A stretch of DNA of 64,000 nucleotides from Thereva unica (taxonomy: Eukaryota > Arthropoda > Insecta > Diptera > Therevidae): positions 177,086,516 through 177,150,515 of the forward strand of contig OX465281.1 in NCBI GenBank assembly GCA_949987705.1, written 5' to 3'. Numbering within the stretch: position 1 is the stretch's first letter; the number at the start of each line of letters is the position of its first letter. Position numbers and translations under genes: made by a program. Positions 56,101-64,000 of the stretch are shown piece after piece. The notes beneath the pieces were generated by a model that saw only the letters and a program-made list of their open reading frames with translations, had not been told where the DNA came from and did not search any database.

Positions 56101-56647
56101 TTATTTTGGGAAATTTGTTCAAAAATCGTACAACATTTTTCAAGTTTTTTTTTGATTTGATTCAAGGGTGGATTCACCGCATTGAAAAAGAGGTTATAAT
56201 AAATTTTCCAATTTATTTTTGATATTATTTCATCAAAAATAAAATTTAAAAACATAAAAATATTTGAATCATTTTTCAAATACAACCTGTATTATATGTA
56301 TTGAAAATGACTTATTTCTTCTTAACAATACCAAGCAACCAACCTGCAATCCGGTAGCAGCAACAATTACCCAAAACGTAGAAAAAAGCTGCTGTATAAA
56401 ATTTATTTTTAAAATATTACTTCCCTTTAATTTTATCCCCTTAATGCTTGATAAAATTCGGCTAGATTAAATAAAAATCAACCACCTTCGCAAATAAATA
56501 TAAAAGAGATTGCATTTAATTTGATTATTATAATTATCCTTAAAAAGGAGTATATTTTATATTTATAAGGGTGACAAACATATTTTATTGCAGTCCTAAA
56601 ATTTCCTGCTGATTTTCATAATCAGCCACCAAAAAACATGAAGAGAA

Positions 56648-56955
56648 ATGGCCTCGACTCCCAGATCCGGCGGCGCGGAAGTGAGTGCGGATTTGACACT
56701 TTGCGATTCTCAAATCCGCAGTCCCGGATTCAATTAAATCAAAAATTCGGAATGAAGACTCACTGACAATGAAATACCTGATGTCGGATTATCTTAGGCG
56801 CATTTGTGGTTTCGAATCCGCAGAAAATTTGTTGCGGATCACACTTTTAAAGCGCGGAAAATATCAAAGAGAGATTCGCGGTTGTGGATTTGAGAATCGC
56901 AAAGGCTCAAATCCGCACTCACTTCCGCGCCGCCGGATCTGGGAATCGAGGCCAT
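56648..56955. mobile_element. MITE with about 70-bp inverted repeats, GC-rich
   Basis: The left arm from GGCCTCGACTCCCAGATCCG and the right arm mirror each other for about 70 bp, including GCGGAAGTGAGTGCGGATTT. The flanks share AT. GC-rich against AT-rich surroundings. Frames of 61-62 residues here are artefacts of the arms. Confidence 0.75.
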
Positions 56956-57369
56956 AGTTTCAAAACGGTGTTTCGACACCCCTCCCCCTCCCATTCCTTT
57001 GCGTTGCAAATGGACTTTTCGCTAACTAATGCAAATAAGTCTCATAAAATCAAAAAGTCCGAAATCTGAAAAATCATGAGATTCGATATCTCAAATTTGT
57101 ATACGGCACCGCGCCCCAGCCAAAATAAATTCAACTTCATTTTAATGTTCCAAGAAAATACCTTCTTATGTACACATTATTTCCATCATCGATAACCCTC
57201 AGCTTTTTTATTATGTATTATCGAAACTCCAAACCAAAGCTTCCAAATCTTGCAAGTTTTACCGAAAGCACAAACCGCAAAAAGAACACAGACGCTAGCG
57301 CCGCCAAACATCAACACCCGCCATCCTCACAGGTCCCATGATTACGCATCTACTTATAGATAATCAATG

Positions 57370-60300
57370 GTAAGTAGATATGGACAAACATCTTTCAGGT
57401 TGTCTTGTTAGATGGCGTTAGTTACACTGAATTAAGTTTTAGGACTGCGAATTTCTGTTGTAAACCTCTAAAATTAATGGGAATGGGTTTACAACATTAG
57501 TTTAATAATATTAATTTTTTATTAGTGCATAATAATCATAAAATAGACAATTTTTTTAATTTTGCTATTTTTTAGTAAAACATAAAAAAGCGGGTTTGCG
57601 CCTAAATTTAAAAAAGCATTTCAAAGCCCTTCACGCATGTTGGAAGAAAAGCCAAAAGTTTCGGATCTAAAAATAGATTCCGGCACGGGTATTCCTTTTG
57701 TTTTGTTTTGGAAGGGGGTGGGTGGGCTGAAACTACGATGATTTCTTGGCCGGTTGCTGAAATTTATGAATGAAGAAATTAATGAATGGGAAGAGAGATT
57801 TAATGGGAAATTTAGCATCGTGTTTTTTTTATTTTGAGAAAAATTAAATAAGTTTGTTTTTAACAAAATTCTAGTTTTTTGTATTGATTTTATTATTGCT
57901 TTTAGAGCAAATTGAGCAAACTATTTGAAAATGTGAATATATGTATACATATTTGCGTGCAATAATAGAAAACAATAAAAAACTTTCGTTTAAAACCCTA
58001 CTTCATATTTCTCAAGAGTGGTAGTCGTCAATGAAAAAAGAAGAGTTCCGATTTTGAAAGATTTTTTAAAATGTTTGTATTAAGGGTAATTGTTTACTTT
58101 ATCAGACGCAAAAGTTCGCGCAATACTCCAAAAATGCGGTGAGTTTTTGGTGGGAGAATTAAACTGCTATTTTTTATAAAAATTACTTTTACAAAATTTT
58201 AACCCTGAATAACCAACCGGTGACCAACGGCTAATTCCAAAAGCAACATGCTCTGGTCAACCCCTTACAAAGCCTACCTCCTGCGGGGGTGCGGTGATAA
58301 AGTAAATAATTATCTAAAATTCTAAGAATTTTATATATATGTACATGTATATGAATATCCCACTCCACCACCCGTTCATTTAATTATGGTAGCTTCAATA
58401 AAACTACCCTTTTGCTTACTTCTGATAGTATCAAATTTTAAAAATTAATGAAAATAATCCAATTGGAAATAAAAATAATTTAAATTATAAAGAACAAACC
58501 AGTCTGGATTCATTATTCAACTGGAAGCCTGCCATGAAAACCTATAATTAGTGGCGGGTCCGTCGACACAAAAACTCAGTTGTTGCAAACAAGTTGGAAT
58601 TCTTGATGTTCAGGTTGCAACGAGAGCCAAACTTCAAGAAGAAAGATTACACATATTGTGTAGCTATAAGAATGATGAGGGCTCACATGCTCTTGCTTGG
58701 GACGACCAGCTTTTTTAGTATGTATAAATTAACAGTTAATTTAAAGGCCTTCGTGATATTCAATATTCATCTTACTAGGTAGCTGGGTATGTGAGCCTCA
58801 TAGCTAGCTATTCATAAGATTTCCCATTGAGTTTTATCTGTGAAACAAAGGAAAGCCGCTGGAAATGTGCGCAAAAGCATTCCGTCGATATTGTCCGCAC
58901 AAGGATTCCGCCGGCCATTTCATTCAAACATCAAAGTAAGACGGGCAAAACCCTCTTTCGTGTAGACCCACCATTAAACACTAAATGCACATCAGCCAGT
59001 TTCTTAACAAGTTCTTTAATACATATCTACAATATTTTCATTCAGTTTTACTATTTTGTTTTGGTTCAAAGGTGAATTTTTTATTAAATGCTGATCATTT
59101 TCTTAAAAGTTGTAGCTTTAAAAATTATTGAGTTGATTGAGTGGATAGAAAAGCCGCCTCTTTTTAAAACTGCATACATTTTTGCAGAAACTTGAGCGCA
59201 GAGTTATGCGTGCAAATTCCTTTGCACAGGTGGAAAATTCGACGCTTTCTGTAAAACTGTAAAATTAACGCACATCTCAGTACTAAAGAACTGGTTTGAG
59301 AGCTTTATTTCTGGCCATTCAATTAAGGTAGTACGGGATGGCGTTGAATCTCGACCGGCGTTTTCCGAGAGTCGACTTTCTAACCTGATTTCTTTCTAAT
59401 ATTCATTAATGATATACTCTCAATCCCCTCCAACCCACTTCATACTTTTGGCAATGACACAATGCGTTACTCCTACGCTTTCGTCAATATAAGACAAGAA
59501 CGGGAAAGACCTTGTCTAATAGAGTGTGAACTCTCATCCCTCGAAAAAATTGTACCATCCTTCCCTTTATCTCAGTGGCAAAAAGAATCTAATAGCTGAC
59601 TCATCTCTTAACATCTTAAGATACAAATCCACCAAAGCAAACAAACATTTGCTCGCCGGCAAAATGACGTCACGAAGAAAGTGCATATCGCAGCTATGCA
59701 CATTTGGAACATCATCTTTTTACGTCATTATCACGTCAAGAGAAAATGCCTTTGGTGGACTCGTACTTTTAGACGTAATTTAATCTTCAGTGTACCGTAT
59801 TACAATACATATTGTTAAATCCAATTAGAAGACGAAGCAGCTTGCAAGTAAAAATTTACCAATATTGTTAAATTTTCATGTAAAATAAATGTCAATATTG
59901 TATAATATAAAATACGGTTTCGGCAGTTTCGAAAAAAAAAAAATAACAATATTGCAATAGAAAATAAGGTCCCAGATCTGCGATGGAGTAATCACATATT
60001 CCAAATCGCCAAACAAGCTTATCAATGCAATGCTTATCAATTATCAGATTCCTGAAGAGATGCAAGTTCCTCCTTCAGCAGGCGGCCCTCTACAATCTAC
60101 AAGCCCTACATTCCGCCTTATATGGAATTGTATTGAACATAACTCGTATATCTGGGCAGAAGTTTCCCACGGCCACAACCCATACGACACATGACCCCAA
60201 CCAAAAGTTCACGAGCCTTACGGCACAAGCCACCATCAATGACCTCGATACTTCGGGAGCATCCGGCTACCTAGATATTTAGTTAGCAATATTGTAACAT

Positions 60301-61389
60301 TATAAATATATTATTATTCTTTCATCTTTGGAAAAAATAAATTAACAGAGCTCCAGCCTCGGATTAGTCTTTATCAAAATGCGTCTGGTTGTAATTACAA
60401 TAATTTGTTTAATAGTCCTCTCAATTTATTTTAACTCGTTATAAATCCCTAGTTTTTGTTGTAATAAAATACTATATATTTAATTGTTTTTGACGGTTGC
60501 GTGGCGCGAACCTGTATTGCAGGTGCCCCAAAAACTAGCTTGCCTTGGCTGGAGAAGGTGCAAAGCGAAGAAGGTGGCATTGGCGATAGCACCCTTTTGC
60601 TCCTCTAGAGACCCTTCAAGCCACGGTAGTATTTGCAGCCCACGCTAATTTTTACCGCTTTTACCTACATGCACCTTTTTCCCAAGACAGCCAACTCGGC
60701 TTATCGCAGGCCCACTACATATACCTCCCCTTCGTTAATAAATAGAACAAACAGCCGGTGTTGTTGAAACCATATAACACCTCACAGATCAAACGCAAGG
60801 TTCATTGACATCTACGTATAAAAATCACCATGCCACATAAATAGAAATTATTTATAATATATTATATTATATTTATATATATTATATCTCAATAGTAGTA
60901 CAATTATCCGTAAAAATTACTAATTTCTACGAATTCTATTTGTCATTCAAAACTCATTTAAAAAAATGGAATAATCCCTGAAAACCCATTTCAATTTTTT
61001 CAACATAATAAAAAACCCTTGATGCCAAATTTCCCATTAAAATTATCTCCCCCATTCATTTCATTCCCTCATTGTAAAATTTCACCCATCAGCTACGAAA
61101 TCATCATCATTTTTTCATTCTCTTTGCCCTTCCCTACCAAAACAATAGGAAAAAGCGCATAGGAATCTGTTTTTAGATTCGCAGCCACTAAACCCAAAGC
61201 CGCAGCTTCTGATTTTGTTTTCAAATGCGCAAAGGGCTTTCACATAAACCAGAAAAAGTTTATTTCGGAAACTAACCATATATAGCGGAGCATAAAACCC
61301 TGCGATATTAGCGCCCCCAGCTCGTGGTGCCGTAACCTGAAGTTAATTTGACTCGCGTTTGTCCATATCTACTTAGTATATAATCAATG
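57370..61389 (+). mobile_element. Unit C of chain D-E-C
   Basis: It begins GTAAGTAGATATGGACAAAC right after the right terminus of unit E and ends GTTTGTCCATATCTA then CTTAGTATATAATCAATG, followed by the CATATAG duplication. It is homologous to A and B throughout but clearly more diverged, with many indels, and carries the same captured family L fragment (about 59,290-60,840). It preserves the uninterrupted GGGAAATTTAGC site. Confidence 0.8.
59290..60840 (+). pseudogene. Family L LINE 3' fragment captured in unit C
   Basis: It starts further upstream than in A/B: CTGGTTTGAGAGC and GTAGTACGGGATGGCG match 15,870-15,925, then the FINDLL-equivalent block near 59,395, and the tail near 60,000-60,130. 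The 3' UTR end CCACATAA is at about 60,833. Heavily broken. Confidence 0.65.
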
Positions 61390-61479
61390 CATATAGTTCA
61401 TTAAATAAACACGGCTACTATATGCCATAAAAAATGAAACAAAATTCCCCGAAGGAAATTATAAAAAAAAAATTATTAT

Positions 61480-61567
61480 GACGAAAAAAAAGCACCGCGA
61501 GCCGAAGAATTCGAACCCGCAGCCCCACAGACGAAGGACTTTTCCGTAGCCCTTGCGCCATGGCAGA
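61480..61567 (-). promoter_or_regulatory. tRNA-like Pol III module T1 (R copy 2)
   Basis: A-box 61,550-61,560, B-box 61,507-61,517, T-run of eight just beyond, all as in copy 1. Confidence 0.6.
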
Positions 61568-61634
61568 CACTACCGGTGGTTGACTAATATGCTAATAAAT
61601 CATTTCAGAAAGAAGAAAAAGAGAAAAAGAAAAC

Positions 61635-61723
61635 AAAAATGCTGCCCGACCAGGCTCGAACCTTCAACGCTACACGCCGCTGAACCGAGGATCCGACGCT
61701 CTACCCACTCCGCCATCGGCCTG
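61635..61723 (-). promoter_or_regulatory. tRNA-like Pol III module T2 (R copy 2)
   Basis: A-box 61,705-61,715, B-box 61,652-61,662, followed by TTTTT; identical to copy 1. Confidence 0.55.
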
Positions 61724-61887
61724 CTGCCAGATTTACAACAATAAAGTAATTTGTTCGGTGTATGAAAGTTATCAAGAAAATGATATTTTTGCACTTTTAA
61801 TTAAGTAAATGTTTATGTTCTCCTGAGTCTCATTATTAAATAATATAATTTAGTGAGAAATAGAATCAAAACATGTTACACCGAAGT

Positions 61888-61987
61888 AAAAAAAAATGTA
61901 TTTCACCATTTTGCGGCCGAGGATTGAACTTGGTTCTCCTGGGTTATGACTACAGCGCCTTACCTCTAGGCTACCGATATATGGACT
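61888..61987 (-). promoter_or_regulatory. tRNA-like Pol III module T3 (R copy 2)
   Basis: A-box 61,963-61,973, degenerate B-box region 61,921-61,931, followed by a T-run of nine (61,888-61,896). Confidence 0.5.
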
Positions 61988-62219
61988 TTAGTAGAAATCT
62001 CTTTTTTGTTGTTAAGTATACTTCTGGTTGAAATTTCCAGACCATTTTCTCAGTTTTTGGTCTTTTGACAAAGAGCTACATTTTGAGATATTTCCCAAGT
62101 CTGTAGCTGCAGTACTTTCAGAGATGAAAGTAGGCTTCAGACGGACAGACGGACAGACGGACAGATGGACAGACGGACAGAGCCTCTGTATAAGCTTTTT
62201 TTTTTTTTTTGAAAAAGCT

Positions 62220-62465
62220 AAAAACTGAATCTCCTGACTGATTGCTAAAAAATCTAGCAAATCACTCTAAAAAAATCTCTAGGAACTCACTGCCACAAAC
62301 TGACTGCTAAAAACTGACTAGCAAATTTTTCTTTCCTGTTTTTTTGTTTTTCTTTTCATCGCCTACTTTTTGGTTCCGAACAACTTCTAAATTTCATTCC
62401 CGACAGTGATTTTGAGTCAAGTAATTATTTAGGGATTTTCGAGCAAAACTGACCGTTACAATTTC
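62220..62465. other. Unassigned sequence with CTGACTG words
   Basis: The words GACTGATTGCTAAAAA and CTGACTGCTAAAAACTGACT recur, a weak local tandem repeat of about 30 bp. No gene. Confidence 0.4.
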
Positions 62466-62469
62466 CTAG

Positions 62470-63610
62470 ATGCTAGATCTTGCCTAGATATACGAATTCA
62501 TCCAATGTGGATGTTTATGTTAAATTCAACAACCTTCTGTAGGGTTTCATTGAGTACAAATAGCTGGTCTGTTGTGGATCTTAAAGGACGAAAACCGCAT
62601 TGATACCCTCCTAATATTCTTTCCACGTATGATTGTAGTCTGTTATAGAGTATAATACGAGAAAAAACTTTGAATGCTGTATTCTATAGCGTTGTTCTTC
62701 TATAATTGCTGCAAGATAGAGGGTCTCCTGTTTTTGTAAGGGACATCAGTTATTTCTTTCTGTCTCCAGATTTCCGCTGTTACTTCATGCAGTTTTTGGA
62801 TAGTTTCCTCTCCGCCTGGGTTAATAAGCGCTGCAGGTATGCTATCAAACCCTGATGCCTTATTATTTTATAATTTTCGCACTGCTTTACGTACTTCTTC
62901 TACGGTAGGAGCTGCTATGCTGTCATCCTCATCGCCCGCATTCATGTTCTGCACATTTCTGATACCACTGTGCCCCTGCTCTGCGCTCATTAGTAGTTTC
63001 TCCAAATGCTCTGCCCATCTAGCCAATACTTCGTCTTTACTGCTTAATATTTCCCCAATTTTATTCTTGCACATTGTCACTGTAGGCTTAAATTCTTTCC
63101 GTTGTTGGTTTATGCTTTTGTAGAGGTTTCTTTCATCATTTAGGCCTGCTGATTCTTCTAGTTTTTCATTTGCTCTTCCCATACTGCCTTTTTTTCGCTC
63201 TTGCCTTCCTCTTATCCTTATACTCCTCTATAGAGTTTCTTCTTCTTTCTTCTTTACGCTCCTTTAATCCCTCATGGGACATAGGGCGGAAACAGTTGCT
63301 CTCCAGCGGACTCAGTTTAGCTCGACAGCTCTCAGATCCATCCAGGATCTCCCAGTTGTTGCGGCTTCTGCTAGTAGGGTTATCCTCCACGTTGTTCTAG
63401 ATCTTACGACTCGACGGGATCCTTGCGGGTGTGGCGAACCCAATTCCACATCCTTCGCTTAATTTGGTCGTCTATCCTTTCTTGGCCGGCACGCGCCATA
63501 GTTCTTCGTTTAAAATTCTATCTTGCCAGCGGATTTTTAGGATATGACGAAGGCATCTGTTGATGAAGACTTGTAGGCGTCCTGCGATGAATTGGGTGAC
63601 TTTCAAAGCC
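62470..63610 (-). pseudogene. RTE-type LINE fragments, rearranged
   Basis: On the minus strand from 63,230 to 62,470: EEYKDKRKARAKKRQY, NLYKSINQQRKEFKPTVTMCKNK, EILSSKDEVLARWAEHLEKLL, PTVEEVRKAVRKL, then NNKASGFDSIPAALI and, after frame breaks, QCGFRPLRSTTDQLFVL, fading near 62,470. This is the endonuclease-RT linker and early RT of RTE-type elements. Upstream of it, from 63,600 to about 63,350, the minus strand encodes FINRCLRHILKIRWQDRI and NEELW, which in such elements is a C-terminal tail. So the tail of one copy precedes the middle of another, or the copy is rearranged. Confidence 0.65.
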
Positions 63611-64000
63611 TTCTATATTTACAAGCCATGCTGTAGGTGTTTGTATGTAGTTGTATGAAGTCCCAACTACAATTCGTGAAATGTCAAAATCCCATTAAAA
63701 ACAAGGGACAAAATTTTTCGTGCCGCGGAAAGTGATGTTACGAGTGAGGTTTTGTTAAAAATAATAGTTATTTAATCAAAATAAAAAACGTGCAAATGTG
63801 CAAAAAGTGCTTAAAATAAGTGTGATAAGAAAGTAATTATAATAATATGCTGTTAATAAGATTCGTTTGCGGGATTTGTTTGTCATGGAGGACTGTTTTG
63901 TTCTCAGAAACGTATTGTGAGTTATGTTGCAGCTAACTATTAAAATATTAATAATATAAGATATAAGAATATATTAAAAGAGACTTTACTTCGAAGAGAA
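63604..64000 (+). mobile_element. Element F3, left part, runs off the window
   Basis: It starts CAAAGCCTTCTATATTTACA and follows F1 (read from its right end) and F2 with moderate divergence, sharing GAAGTCCCAAC, GTCAAAATCCCATTAAAA and GCCGCGGAAAGTG. The right end lies beyond 64,000. Confidence 0.75.

Larger units (their letters stand above)
53657..57369. mobile_element. Unit E of chain D-E-C, 3.7 kb
   Basis: Inverted ends CATTGATTATCTATAAGTAG and complement, extending about 28 bp to GATACGTAA/GATGCGTAA. The family of termini is the same as in A-B (CATTGATTAT, then TAAGTAGATA). No transposase. The interior is a graveyard: two or three MITEs and a family L LINE fragment (listed separately), otherwise AT-rich DNA. 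Confidence 0.75.
49020..62219 (-). repeat. R unit, tandem copy 2, carrying F1-F2, chain D-E-C and element H2
   Basis: Same start and end as copy 1. Copy-specific insertions are the retroposed segment at 49,555-50,464 and, within H2, the F pair and the D-E-C chain. The flanking R sequence differs from copy 1 only at scattered positions in the parts I compared (for example GTGCTCC/GTTCTCC near 48,615/61,816). Confidence 0.85.

Noticed and set aside
63170..63462. Plus-strand frames with hydrophobic stretches
   Set aside because: Complement of the RTE-type coding remnant on the minus strand.

Overview
The window looks like repeat-dense, AT-rich DNA from an arthropod, most likely an insect. The evidence is Jockey, CR1-like and RTE-type LINEs, BEL/Pao and Ty3/Gypsy remnants, hAT elements, many TA-flanked MITEs, and short introns of about 60 bp in the one cellular gene. 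Nothing bacterial or viral is seen. Almost everything is mobile DNA, nested several layers deep. No species call is possible from the sequence alone.

Layout. 0.3-3.4 kb: a decayed minus-strand LINE (two ORFs), with a MITE in ORF1. 3.7-5.0 kb: a decayed Gypsy gag-pol on the minus strand. 5.7-6.65 kb: two head-to-head 3' fragments of a LINE family called 'family L' here. 7.6-9.7 kb: the only convincing cellular gene, three exons of an unrecognised, Ser/Thr-rich protein. 10.7-13.35 kb: a BEL/Pao pol remnant split by a 659-bp foldback. 13.9-17.03 kb: the nearly complete family L ORF2. 17.45-18.1 kb: another L fragment. 18.4-23.6 kb: a Jockey element on the minus strand, split by a 3.2-kb hAT and by a MITE. 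23.6-26.9 kb: a Gypsy-like gag split by a MITE and by a hAT-like element that itself carries a LINE. 26.9-31.2 kb: a nearly complete CR1/L2-like LINE whose reverse transcriptase motif is YAGD instead of YADD. 32.4-34.9 kb: a peroxiredoxin pseudogene on the minus strand, split by a 1.93-kb foldback.

36.0-62.2 kb is a hierarchical repeat complex. A base unit ('R') carries tRNA-like Pol III modules. It occurs once inverted (36.0-38.9 kb) and twice in tandem (39.11-49.02 and 49.02-62.22 kb). The copies serve as natural filled and empty sites for each other, so target duplications can be read directly: 7 bp for two multi-unit chains ending in CATTGATTAT (39.7-47.8 and 52.8-61.4 kb), 8 bp for a pair of head-to-head elements (50.99-52.84 kb), about 12 bp for a retroposed insert (49.55-50.46 kb), and none for an AAA|TTT insertion (40.185-41.245 kb). 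A 118-bp satellite with a 354-bp higher-order period lies at 36.75-38.17 kb. 62.4-64 kb holds RTE-type fragments and the start of a third copy of the 8-bp-TSD element.

There is no operon-like cooperation. The biology is insertion history: LINEs supply sequence that DNA elements have picked up, and segmental duplication has copied the result. The most unusual signals are the chained elements with one outer target duplication, the Spy-like no-duplication insertion, and the clustered Pol III modules that each end in a T-run.
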